Assembly: GCF_000010665.1 (NCBI RefSeq)
Contig: NC_012796.1
Span: 3,191,501-3,255,500, forward strand
DNA: 64,000 bases
Reading direction: 5' to 3'
DNA from: Solidesulfovibrio magneticus RS-1
GTDB taxonomy: Bacteria > Desulfobacterota > Desulfovibrionia > Desulfovibrionales > Desulfovibrionaceae
A model generated the notes under the pieces. That model made no database searches, had not been told where the DNA came from, and saw only the letters and a program-made list of their open reading frames with translations. The stretch's first letter is position 1. The number at the start of each line of letters is the position of its first letter. The position numbers were made by a program, and so were the translations under genes. Below, piece after piece: positions 43,232 through 51,693 of the stretch.

Positions 43232-46200
43232 TTAGGCGTCAAGGAGGGGAACTTCGACGCGAAGGCGCGAACCGCGCCCGGGTTCACTGATCAATACGGC
43301 CGCCCCGCCCAGGTGCTGGGCCTCGGCCCGCACGGCGGCCAGCCCCACGCCGCGCCCGGAGAGTTCTCCGACGCTGCGGCGCGAGGAAAATCCGTCGCGG
43401 AAAAGCAGTTCGATCACGGCGGCGTCGTCCATGGCGGCCAGTTCCTCGGCACCGACCAGGCCGACCTCGAAGGCCCGGGAACGCACGCCTTCCACGTCCA
43501 CGCCCCGGCCGTCGTCGGCCACCTCGATGACCAGCCGGCCGTTTTCGGCCGCGACCCGGCAGTTGATGATCCCGGCTTCGTCCTTGCCTGCCTCGGCCCG
43601 CTCGGCTGGTGTTTCCAGGCCGTGGTCCACGGCGTTGCGAAAGGCGTGGACCAAGGCCTTGGCCAAGGCGTCCAGGCGGTCGGGATCGACGGCCACGGCC
43701 TCGCCTTCCACGGCAAAGGGAGCCAGGAGCTTACCCTGGCCGGCGGCCAGGCGGGCGGCCAGACGCGGGTAGGCGGCCAGCAACTTTTTCACGTCCACAT
43801 GGCGCAAGGTGCGGGCAGCGGCCAACACCGTACGGTCCTGCTCGCCGAGCGGCAGATCGTCCAAGCGCGAAAGCAGCCGGTCGGCCAGTTCGGCCAGGGC
43901 CTCGGCCAGATCCGCGCCCAGGCAGATTTCGCCCCGGCGATCGAAAAACTCCTCGCCCAGGGCGTTTCGCACCACGGCGATGTCCCGGTTAAGCGCCTCG
44001 TCCACCTCGGGATCGGCCAGTGCCTCGGCCACGGTCGAAGCCTGGGGGGCATCCTCTCGGGCCAGACCAGCCAGACGCGTTTCCACGGCATCCAGAGCGG
44101 CCGCGACATGGGCGCATTCCAGCTGCAAAAATAAGCCCTTGAAGGTGTGCACCTGCCGATAAACGGATTCCAGGGCAGCACGGCCGTCGGCGGCGCTGGA
44201 AACGAAGACCTGTCCTGATTCCCGGAATCCGGCGAAGCTGTCAAGGACGGCGAAAAAGTCGCGCTGCTCCCGCACCGCCGCCACTACGCAGGCCAGGCGG
44301 TTGCGCTCCCGGGCCACGGCGTCCTTGAGGCGCGCCTCGTCGGTGACGTCGGTGATGACGAACATAAGCCGCCCCCCGTCCAAGGCGCGGTAGGCCAGGC
44401 GCAGGGCGCGTCCGCCAAGCTGAGCGGACTTTTGCATGAGCGACAGATACAGGTCGCGGCGATAGGCGTCTGCCTCGTCGGCCACCCGCCGGATGTTGAC
44501 GGCCAAGGCCTCCCTGGCGGCCGGGTCATCCGGGAAAAGCAGCTCGACGACGTTTCGACCCTCAATGTCGCCGCCGAAAATCGTCCGGCACTCCTGGCTG
44601 CACCGAGGCCCGACCAAGCCGTTGCGGTCCACCGACAAGAACCCCTGGCCGGCGTTGTCGAGCAGCGCGGCCATGTCCCGGTTGGCGACGTCGAGCGCCT
44701 CGTGGGCCTGGCGGATGGCCCGGTTGAGCCGGGCAAGCTTGCGGTTCCACCAGACGATGACGGCCAGGACGGCGGCGGCGATGGCCAGGGCCTTCCAGAA
44801 CCGGGTGTAGTCAAAGCTTTCCTCGAAGGTGACGGCCACCCACTTCTTGATGATCGCCTCGGTTTCAGCCTTGGTGAGGGTGTTGACGGCCTTTTGGAAC
44901 AGCGAGGCCAATTCCGGTTCGTCGTCGCGGCTGGCCACGGCCAGGTCGAGCTGAGCGTCGAGGCGGCCGGCGATCTTGAGATCGCTGAAGTGGTCCTTGG
45001 CGATGGCCTGGCTGATGGCCGGAACGGTGTCGATGTAGCCGTAGAGCTTGCCGTCGGCCACAAGACGCAGGCCCTCGGTGACGCTTGGCACCTCGACCAG
45101 CCGCATTTCCGGGTACTTGGAACGCAGGATGTCCAGGCTGGAGTAGCCGTTGACCACGCCCAGATCCTTGCCGGACAGTCCGGCCGGATCGTCGATGAAG
45201 GGCGTCTTGGCCAGGGTGGCCACCACCATGGGGAAGCGCAGGTAGGGCGTGGTGAAATGGAGGAAACGCCGCCGCTGCTTGGTGTCGCCGGCGGCCGGCA
45301 GGAAATCGCAGCGATGCTCACGCACGGCGGACAGGCTCTGGCTCCAGGAGCTGGTGGGCACCAGGACCACGGGCACGCCCAGGCGCTCGCTCATAAGGCC
45401 CAGCAGATCGGCGGCGATGCCGACGTGGCGGCCGTTTTCGTCGATGCGCTCGATGGGGGCCCAGTCCGGGTCCACGCAAAAGGACAGGGCTTTTTTGCGG
45501 GCCAGATAGTCTTTTTCCCGATCCGTGAAGGTCAGCCCCGTGTGCGTGTCGGCCGGCTTGCCCATGACCTCGGCCACGGCCTCGCCAGCCTGGGCTCCGG
45601 CCTTGTACAGCGGCAGCCAGCGGGAGAGCAGCGCGGCCTTTTCCGATTCCGTCACCGATTCATGGGCTTTTTGCAGAATGGACGCCAGCAGCGGCCAGTC
45701 GTTGCGCACCAGGGAATATATCTTGAACTGATAGTCCAGCAGTCCGGAAATCTTGACGTTGGCCAGCCCCGACTTGCGGATGGCGTAGGAAGCCACGGCC
45801 ATGTTCTCCACGGCGGCGTCGGCCTTGTGGGTGGCCACCAGCGACAGGGCGGCATAGGGGTCGGCGGTCTCGACGAGCTCCAGGCCCGGGGCCTTTTCGC
45901 GCAGGTACTCCTCGGCCGTGGAGCCCCGGGCCACGGCCACGCGCTTGCCGGCCAGGGTCTCCAGGGACCAGGCCGCGGCGTCGTCCCGGGCGGCCACGGC
46001 CAGGGGGAACTGCCAGTAAGGGCCGGCGAAAAGCGCGTAGGTGGCGCGGTCGGCGGTCTTGCCGGTGCCGTCCACCAGATCGATGCGTTTGTCGCGCAGG
46101 GCATCCAGGACGAGCTGAAAATCCAGCCCGTCGCCCAGGATCTGGAACCGGAAGGCCAGGCCCGTGCGCTGGGCGATAAGGGCATAATAGTCGTGAAAAA

Positions 46201-46426
46201 GGCCCTGCTGCCGGCCGTCGGCCACGATGGACAGCGGCGGCCAGTCCACGTCGCTGACCGTGACCACGGGATGGGCCTCGATGAAGGCTTTTTCCTCGGG
46301 CGTCAGGTCCAGGGCCGCAGCCCAAGCGCCCGCTCCCCCGAAAACAACCAGTGCGGCAAGGACGGCCACAAGCCGCCAGACAAAGGACGCACGCAAAAAA
46401 CGCATCATGCAGACCCCGTTGTTCAT
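43232..46426 (-). CDS. CheA-like sensor kinase with two periplasmic solute-binding domains
   Basis: 1064 residues. A signal/anchor (~8-37) is followed by two bacterial extracellular solute-binding family 3 domains in tandem (~48-272: HPVVTVSDVDWPPLSIVADG; ~305-535: LSFCVDPDWAPIERIDENGRHVG). Then come a membrane helix (~543-560), a PAS-like domain (~578-700), an HPt domain (His760 in YRQVHTFKGLFLQLE) and a CheA-type ATPase at the C-terminus (HAFRNAVDHGLETPAERAEAGK, VADDGRGVD, GRGVGLAAVRAEAQHLGG). No HisKA dimerisation helix and no CheW-like domain are present. It probably phosphorylates its own HPt and then the CheY-like receiver in response to a periplasmic small ligand. Starts at 46426 or at Met codons 46408/46405 are all possible. 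Confidence 0.88.
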   Translation of the reverse strand: MNNGVCMMRFLRASFVWRLVAVLAALVVFGGAGAWAAALDLTPEEKAFIEAHPVVTVSDVDWPPLSIVADGRQQGLFHDYYALIAQRTGLAFRFQILGDGLDFQLVLDALRDKRIDLVDGTGKTADRATYALFAGPYWQFPLAVAARDDAAAWSLETLAGKRVAVARGSTAEEYLREKAPGLELVETADPYAALSLVATHKADAAVENMAVASYAIRKSGLANVKISGLLDYQFKIYSLVRNDWPLLASILQKAHESVTESEKAALLSRWLPLYKAGAQAGEAVAEVMGKPADTHTGLTFTDREKDYLARKKALSFCVDPDWAPIERIDENGRHVGIAADLLGLMSERLGVPVVLVPTSSWSQSLSAVREHRCDFLPAAGDTKQRRRFLHFTTPYLRFPMVVATLAKTPFIDDPAGLSGKDLGVVNGYSSLDILRSKYPEMRLVEVPSVTEGLRLVADGKLYGYIDTVPAISQAIAKDHFSDLKIAGRLDAQLDLAVASRDDEPELASLFQKAVNTLTKAETEAIIKKWVAVTFEESFDYTRFWKALAIAAAVLAVIVWWNRKLARLNRAIRQAHEALDVANRDMAALLDNAGQGFLSVDRNGLVGPRCSQECRTIFGGDIEGRNVVELLFPDDPAAREALAVNIRRVADEADAYRRDLYLSLMQKSAQLGGRALRLAYRALDGGRLMFVITDVTDEARLKDAVARERNRLACVVAAVREQRDFFAVLDSFAGFRESGQVFVSSAADGRAALESVYRQVHTFKGLFLQLECAHVAAALDAVETRLAGLAREDAPQASTVAEALADPEVDEALNRDIAVVRNALGEEFFDRRGEICLGADLAEALAELADRLLSRLDDLPLGEQDRTVLAAARTLRHVDVKKLLAAYPRLAARLAAGQGKLLAPFAVEGEAVAVDPDRLDALAKALVHAFRNAVDHGLETPAERAEAGKDEAGIINCRVAAENGRLVIEVADDGRGVDVEGVRSRAFEVGLVGAEELAAMDDAAVIELLFRDGFSSRRSVGELSGRGVGLAAVRAEAQHLGGAAVLISEPGRGSRLRVEVPLLDA

Positions 46427-46478
46427 CCGGCCCGCAGCATAGCGCAGCCTGCCTCGAAGCCCAACCCCAAAAATCGGG

Positions 46479-47336
46479 CTATTCGCTCCCAGGCGAGACC
46501 TCAAGGGCAATGGCGTGACGCAGGCGCGCGGCGGCCGCGGCGCCCCGGAAGGAACCGGTAACCGGCGCGGCGTCGTCGGGATGGGGGGCGGCGGCCAGGA
46601 CCACGTGACGGTCGGTGACGGCCAGGCCCAGGGAAGGATCGAAGCCGCGCCAGCCGCCGCCGGGCAGATAGGCCTCGGCCCAGGCATGCAGATCGCGCTC
46701 GTCGCTGTCCGGGTCGCCTTCGTGGTAGCCGCTGACGAACCGGGCCGGGATGCCGACATGGCGGCAGGCGGCGATGAAGACCAGGGCCAGATCGCGGCAG
46801 GCCCCTTTCCTCCTGGCCAGGACCGTGTCCGGAGCCATGAGGCCTGGCTCCAGGCGGGCGGAGGTGGCCAGCCGGGCGTGCATCCGACCAAGCAGCTCCA
46901 TGGCGAAGGTCTGGGGCGTGGTCGCGCCGTCGGCCAGGATGCCCTCGGCCAGTTCAGCTGTCCGGGAGGCGGCCCCGGCCACCGGCGCCAGGCAGTCCCC
47001 GGCCAGCCAGGCCTCGCCCGGCGCGAGGGGCACGGGCAGCACGGCCCGGGGCGTTTCGATGAGATAGTCGAAGGGGTTGTCGCGAAGGGTCGCCACCGTC
47101 GTTTCGGTGGTCACGGTCAGATGGTCGGTGAGGCCGGAAAACCAGACCGACAGGGCGGTGTTGCCCCAGGCGTCGGTGACGAACGTCCGGCCGGCCGGTT
47201 CGGGCTTGATGACGGCGGCAAAGGCCAGCAGCCGCTGGGCGGCGTCGCCCCGGGGCACCAGGCGCAGCAGGTGCGGCTCCAGAAAGACCTCGCGCCCGTA
47301 ATCATAACGGGTGCGGTGAACGATGCGGCAGCGCAC
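46479..47336 (-). CDS. Transglutaminase-like cysteine protease of the Anbu cluster
   Basis: 285 residues. An N-terminal beta-rich domain (RIVHRTRYDYGREVFLEPHLLRLVPR, ~1-100) is followed by a transglutaminase-like domain with the full triad: Cys180 (RRKGACRDLALVFIAACR), His217 (DERDLHAWAEAYL) and Asp233 (GWRGFDPSLG). Such enzymes act as peptidases or amidases. It starts 4 bp after the Anbu gene stop and closes a four-gene unit (ATP-grasp, alpha-E, Anbu, this gene) that recurs in many bacteria. Confidence 0.9.
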   Translation of the reverse strand: MRCRIVHRTRYDYGREVFLEPHLLRLVPRGDAAQRLLAFAAVIKPEPAGRTFVTDAWGNTALSVWFSGLTDHLTVTTETTVATLRDNPFDYLIETPRAVLPVPLAPGEAWLAGDCLAPVAGAASRTAELAEGILADGATTPQTFAMELLGRMHARLATSARLEPGLMAPDTVLARRKGACRDLALVFIAACRHVGIPARFVSGYHEGDPDSDERDLHAWAEAYLPGGGWRGFDPSLGLAVTDRHVVLAAAPHPDDAAPVTGSFRGAAAAARLRHAIALEVSPGSE

Positions 47337-47340
47337 GGGG

Positions 47341-48105
47341 TCAGGCCGGTTCGGTCAGGCAGCCGGACTTCCCGCACACCTTTTTGAGCTTGGAAGCCAC
47401 GTTGTCGATCCACTCCGAGGGCAGGTCGTGGACCAGGCCGCGCAGATGCTCCTGCCACCAGGCCGAGATGTCGGCCAGGTCTTCTTTTTCGTAGCGGTGC
47501 TGGACCAGCTCCAGGCCGCTTTTGTGGTAGAGCACCACGTCGATGGGAAAATCCACGTCCGAGGCGCTGATGCGGGTGGAGTCAAAGGCCAGGCAGCCGA
47601 CCTTGAGGGCCATGCGCAGCGGATCGGAGTATTTGAGCGTACGGTCGAGGACGGGCTTGCCGTAGCCGCCTTCGCCGATGATGTGGTAGGGCGTGCCCTG
47701 GCTCACCTCCACCCAGTTGCCCTCGGGGTAGATCAGATAGAGCTTGTGGGTGGAATCGTTGGTCATCTGGCCGCCAAGGAGCACATGGAGATTGAACCCC
47801 AGCCCCGACTCGGCCAGAAAGGCCTTGTCCTCGACGGCGACCTTGCGCAGTTCGGCGGCAAAGGCGTTGACGACCTTGTAGAGCTTGTCGAGGGGCTTGG
47901 CGCAGGTTTCCATGGCCTCTTCGAAATAGGTGAGCGTCTTGTCGCGCACCGAGCGAAGCCCCGAGGTCATGAGGAAAAAGGCCCCCTGCCCGTTCTGATA
48001 GGTGGTGACCTTGTGGGCGCTGGTCAATTCGTTGCCGGAGGTGATGCGGGTGTCGGCGATGCCGACCAAGCCTTCCTCCACGGTGATGCCGAGGCAAAAT
48101 GTCAT
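47341..48105 (-). CDS. Anbu-type proteasome-like peptidase
   Basis: 254 residues. The start MTFCLGITVEEGLVGIADTRITSG is diagnostic: after removal of Met, Thr becomes residue 1, Asp17 follows in GIADTR, and a Lys lies in TSAHKVTTY near position 31-33. This is the N-terminal nucleophile layout of proteasome beta subunits and HslV. Length and the C-terminal helices match Anbu (ancestral beta subunit), which forms an open helical ring without a known unfoldase. The start is placed at Met 48105 because the nucleophile Thr must directly follow it. The gene cluster is typical of Anbu. Confidence 0.92.
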   Translation of the reverse strand: MTFCLGITVEEGLVGIADTRITSGNELTSAHKVTTYQNGQGAFFLMTSGLRSVRDKTLTYFEEAMETCAKPLDKLYKVVNAFAAELRKVAVEDKAFLAESGLGFNLHVLLGGQMTNDSTHKLYLIYPEGNWVEVSQGTPYHIIGEGGYGKPVLDRTLKYSDPLRMALKVGCLAFDSTRISASDVDFPIDVVLYHKSGLELVQHRYEKEDLADISAWWQEHLRGLVHDLPSEWIDNVASKLKKVCGKSGCLTEPA

Positions 48106-48118
48106 GGCCGTCCCTTTG

Positions 48119-49093
48119 TCACTGTTGGCTGGCCCCGTCAATAGCCGGAAACGTGGAGAAGAAGGTGGCGAAAACAGCCTCGTCCACACGGTTCATGCGG
48201 GTTTGCAGGTTGTCGGTGAACTCATGCAAGCCCTTGGCCACAACGTCTTCCACGCTCATATAGGCCAGGTCGCCGCACAGCTGGCCGATGCGTTTTTCGG
48301 CCGGATTGGCGAAATAGCCCATGGGCGTGCCGGTGATGGCGTGCAGGCACTGCTGGGCTCGTATCAGCGACCACAGGACCGACCGGGGAAAGTCGTGGTC
48401 GAGCAGCAAGAATTCCACGATGCGCTCGGGCTGGATGCGCCCATGGCGGCGGCGGTAGGCCTCCAGGGCGCTGATGGCCTTTAACAGCGCCGCCCACTGC
48501 ACGTAGTCGAGGTTGGAGCCGACGTCGGTGGGGTGCGGCAGCAGGATGAAGTATTTGACGTCGAGGATGCGCGAGGTCTTGTCGGCGCGTTCCAGCAGCC
48601 TGCCCAGGCGGAAGAAGTCCCAGGCCTCGTCGTGGCTCATGGCGTCGCCGGCGATGCCGCTTATCGTCAGGTCGCGGCGCTTGACCTCGTCGCAGAAGTG
48701 GTAGGGGTTGTTGAGCACGGCGTCGCAGCCCTTGGCCGCCTCGCGCACGAGATGGTAAAACGTGTTGATCTGCTCCCACATCTCGGTGGGGATGATCTCG
48801 CGGATGGTGCGGGCGTTGTCCCGGGCCCGGCCCAGGCAGCTCACGATGGAGTTGGGGTACTCCGGATCGAAGGCCAGGAAGCGGATGATGGTCTCGCGGT
48901 CCCCGGGCAACTCCCGGGCGGCGAACAGGTCAAAGTCGCCCATGGCCGAGACCAGCGGCATCCACTGCTCGCCGCGCCCGCCCGGGGTGTCCAGGGTGAG
49001 GTGCCAGTTGACGTCGAGGAACCGGGCGATGTTCTCGGCCCGCTCCAAATAGCGGCTCATCCAGTAAATGGCGTCGGCCACGCGGCTTAACAT
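48119..49093 (-). CDS. Alpha-E domain protein of the Anbu cluster
   Basis: 324 residues, all-helical. The opening MLSRVADAIYWMSRYLERAENIARFLDVN is the signature of the alpha-E (formerly DUF403) family, repeated in part as FFRLGRLLERADKTSRILDVKYF. ATG 49093 is preceded by AAGGAG; an open frame extends 10 codons further. These proteins are encoded next to the circularly permuted ATP-grasp enzyme and probably work with it; no activity is established. The gene lies between the ATP-grasp gene (30 bp upstream) and Anbu (13 bp downstream). Confidence 0.92.
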   Translation of the reverse strand: MLSRVADAIYWMSRYLERAENIARFLDVNWHLTLDTPGGRGEQWMPLVSAMGDFDLFAARELPGDRETIIRFLAFDPEYPNSIVSCLGRARDNARTIREIIPTEMWEQINTFYHLVREAAKGCDAVLNNPYHFCDEVKRRDLTISGIAGDAMSHDEAWDFFRLGRLLERADKTSRILDVKYFILLPHPTDVGSNLDYVQWAALLKAISALEAYRRRHGRIQPERIVEFLLLDHDFPRSVLWSLIRAQQCLHAITGTPMGYFANPAEKRIGQLCGDLAYMSVEDVVAKGLHEFTDNLQTRMNRVDEAVFATFFSTFPAIDGASQQ

Positions 49094-49123
49094 GCGGCGC
49101 TCCTTGAAATTATAGCCATACAA

Positions 49124-50587
49124 CTACCCTCTGGCCGCAGCGCCCGGACCCAGCACCCAGGTGTCCTTGCTGCCGCCGCCCTGGGAGGAATTGACCACCA
49201 GCGACCCGCGCCGCAGCGCCACCCGGGTCAGGCCGCCGGGAATCACCCGGATGTCGTCGCCGTAGAGGATGTAGGGTCGCAGATCGACGTGGCGGCCCTC
49301 GAAGTGGTCGTCCACGATGACCGGGGCCCGCGACAGGCTGACTGTGGGCTGGGCGATGTAGTTGCGCGGATCGGCCTCGATCTTGGCGGCAAAGGCCTCG
49401 CGCTCCTCGGGGGTGGCCGCCGGCCCGACCAGCATGCCGTAGCCGCCGGATTCCGCCGCCGCCTTGACCACCATCGTGTCGAGGTTAGCCAGCACGTGCT
49501 TTCTGGCCTTGTCCTCCCAGCACAAGAACGTCTCGACGTTGTCGATGAGCGGCTCCTCGCCCAGGTAGTAGCGGATCATGCGCGGCACGTAGGCATACAC
49601 TACCTTGTCGTCGGCCACGCCCGTGCCCGGGGCGTTGGCCATGGCCACCCGGCCGGCCTTGTAGACCTCCATGATGCCGGGCACGCCCAAAAGCGAATCA
49701 GGACGGAAGACCTGCGGATCGAGGAAATCCTCGCCCACCCGGCGGTAGAGCACGTCCACCCGCTTGAGGCCCTTGGTGGTGCGCATGTGGACGTAGCCAT
49801 CGGCCACGACCAGATCGCGGCCCTCGACCAGCTCGATGCCGGCCTGCTGGGCCAGGAAGGTGTGCTCAAAATAGGCCGAGTTGTAGACGCCGGGAGTGAG
49901 CAGCGCGGCCGTGGGCCGGTTGGCCGCCTGAGGCGCGATGGCGTGGAGCATGTCGAGGAGTAGCGGCGCGTAGTCGTCCACGGGCCGGATGTCAATGGCC
50001 TCGAAGACCTGGGGGAAGGTGCGCTTCAGGATGCGCCGGTTGGCCAGGACGTAGGACACGCCCGACGGACAGCGCAGATTGTCTTCGAGCACCATGAACC
50101 GGCCGGACTCGTCGCGGATGAGGTCCGAGCCGGTAATGTGGCACCACACCCCATGCGGCGGATTAAGCCCCTGGCACTCCTTGAAATAGCCCGAAGACGA
50201 CTCCACCACGACGCGCGGCACCACGCCGTCGGCCATGATGCGCCCTTTGTGGTAGACGTCGTCGATAAACAGGTTCAGCGCCCGGATGCGCTGGATAAGC
50301 CCGCGCTCCAGGGCGTCCCACTCGGCGGCCTCGATGATGCGGGGGATGATGTCGAAGGGAAAGATCTTCTCGGTCCCCTCCTCGTGGCCGTAGACGGTAA
50401 AGGTGATGCCCATGTCGTAAAAGGCCTGCTCGGCGGCGGCCTGCCTGGCCAGGATCTCGCCCGGCGGCAGGGAGGCGATCTTGTCATGGAGCATCCGGCA
50501 GCCGGGGCGGGGCTGGCCGTCGGGGGTGAACATCTCGTCGAAAAAGGGGCCGACGTCGTAGCTGTCGAAGTCCATCTTCGGTGGCAT
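49124..50587 (-). CDS. Circularly permuted ATP-grasp ligase of the Anbu cluster
   Basis: 487 residues. The first part (YDVGPFFDEMFTPDGQPRPGCR, then FDIIPRIIEAAEWDALERGLIQRIRALNLFIDDVYH) and ESSSGYFKECQGLNPPHGVWCHITGSDLIRDESG plus VLEDNLRCPSGVSYVLANRR are hallmarks of the circularly permuted ATP-grasp family. The Lys-containing ATP-binding segment MVVKAAAESGGYGMLVG comes near the C-terminus, as expected for the permutation. ATP-grasp enzymes form amide or peptide-like bonds. Start ATG 50587 follows AAGG. First gene of the four-gene Anbu operon; divergent from the gene at 50758. Confidence 0.93.
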   Translation of the reverse strand: MPPKMDFDSYDVGPFFDEMFTPDGQPRPGCRMLHDKIASLPPGEILARQAAAEQAFYDMGITFTVYGHEEGTEKIFPFDIIPRIIEAAEWDALERGLIQRIRALNLFIDDVYHKGRIMADGVVPRVVVESSSGYFKECQGLNPPHGVWCHITGSDLIRDESGRFMVLEDNLRCPSGVSYVLANRRILKRTFPQVFEAIDIRPVDDYAPLLLDMLHAIAPQAANRPTAALLTPGVYNSAYFEHTFLAQQAGIELVEGRDLVVADGYVHMRTTKGLKRVDVLYRRVGEDFLDPQVFRPDSLLGVPGIMEVYKAGRVAMANAPGTGVADDKVVYAYVPRMIRYYLGEEPLIDNVETFLCWEDKARKHVLANLDTMVVKAAAESGGYGMLVGPAATPEEREAFAAKIEADPRNYIAQPTVSLSRAPVIVDDHFEGRHVDLRPYILYGDDIRVIPGGLTRVALRRGSLVVNSSQGGGSKDTWVLGPGAAARG

Positions 50588-50666
50588 GGGCAAGCCTTGT
50601 CGCCGCTTCGGCGGCCGGGTAACACAGGTGTCGGTCGGGGTCTTTCCGCCTTGGCCCGCCACGGAT

Positions 50667-50697
50667 TTGAGCGTTCCAATTACGGAATTTGTTAATA
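50667..50697 (+). promoter_or_regulatory. AT-rich divergent promoter region
   Basis: The 170-bp gap between the ATP-grasp gene and the divergent gene at 50758 has one AT-rich core. On the plus strand TTGAGC (50667-50672) and TGTTAA/TTAATA (50690-50697) are possible promoter elements. Promoters for both directions are expected here, but spacing is not decisive. Confidence 0.3.
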
Positions 50698-50757
50698 ATA
50701 TTCCATACCGCCTGTCAATCGCCCTTCTGCGTCGCGACAGGCAAGACAGGAAAAAAC

Positions 50758-51693
50758 ATGCCTTCCCACGCCATCGCCCAGCTCGCCCGGGCCATTGCCG
50801 ACATCCTTGAAAGGGGTCTTCCCCAGGACGAAGCCGCCCTGCACTGCATCCGCTCCACCCACGGCCAGCTGTCCCCGGCCGCCATCGCCGCCCTGGCCGC
50901 CGACGAGGACGATCCCCAAGCCGCACCGCTTTTGGAATTGCTCCTCTTCCCGGGCCGGGCCACCGCCCTGGAGCTGGAAGAGGCCATGGCCCAGGCCGCC
51001 CTGGAGCCGACCGAGCTGCCGGCCCTGGCCGAAGCCCTGGCCGGGCTGGGGCCGCGTCCGACCGCCCTGCTCCCGGACGGCGAAGTCGTGCCCCTGCCGG
51101 TGCTGGAGGCCGATCAGGCGGCCCGGCTCGTGGCCCGGCTGGCCCCCCAGCGCAGCCTGCCGGCGGCGGCCCGGCAGGCCGCCCAGGCCGCCTATCCCGG
51201 CCTGGGCCGGCGTCTGGCCGCCGACGCCCGCCAGATCGGGCCGGTCTGGTCCCGGGGGGCCTTGGCCTTTTTCATCAATTGCTTGCAACGCCTGCCGGCC
51301 GTGCGCCCGGACCCGGAAAAGGCCTTGGCGGTAGCGCGATTTGTCCTGCGCTTCCTGGCCGATCTGCCGGAGAGCGCCCTGCCCCTGCCGGCGCTCATGG
51401 CCCGCCAAGCTAAGCTTGTCGCCCAACTGCGCCGGGCCAGGCTGCAAGAAGAGGCCCTGGCCAAGAGCAATTTCGAAACGCTCATTATGGCCGGCAACCG
51501 CCTGCCCTATCTCCATGCCCCGGACATCGCCGAGGAACTGGCCCTGGCCGAAGCGGCCATCCTGGCCGTCACGGGCCGGCCCGCGCCCGAGGCCGGGCCG
51601 AGTTGCCAGGACCTGGGCGCGTTTACGGAAATGGGGGATATTTTCGCCGCCCTGGACGATCAGGCGGCCGGAGAGCCGGAAGAATCGCGGTAA
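50758..51693 (+). CDS. Uncharacterised Ala/Leu-rich protein
   Basis: 311 residues, soluble, very rich in Ala, Leu, Pro and Arg, with no signal or membrane segment. ATG 50758 lies closely after AGGA. The pattern is mostly helical with repeated LPxLAEAL-like stretches (TELPALAEALAGLGPRPTAL, ARLVARLAPQRSLPAAARQA), possibly degenerate helical repeats. No catalytic motif was recognised. It is divergent from the Anbu operon and overlaps the 3' end of the minus-strand kinase gene by 34 bp. Codon usage and composition match real genes here, and the frame is clean. Confidence 0.7.
   Translation: MPSHAIAQLARAIADILERGLPQDEAALHCIRSTHGQLSPAAIAALAADEDDPQAAPLLELLLFPGRATALELEEAMAQAALEPTELPALAEALAGLGPRPTALLPDGEVVPLPVLEADQAARLVARLAPQRSLPAAARQAAQAAYPGLGRRLAADARQIGPVWSRGALAFFINCLQRLPAVRPDPEKALAVARFVLRFLADLPESALPLPALMARQAKLVAQLRRARLQEEALAKSNFETLIMAGNRLPYLHAPDIAEELALAEAAILAVTGRPAPEAGPSCQDLGAFTEMGDIFAALDDQAAGEPEESR

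Noticed and set aside
44432-46561. Long plus-strand open frame (about 710 codons)
   Set aside because: It mirrors the CheA-like kinase gene; the predicted protein is a Gly/His/Asp/Gln-rich shadow with no recognisable domain.
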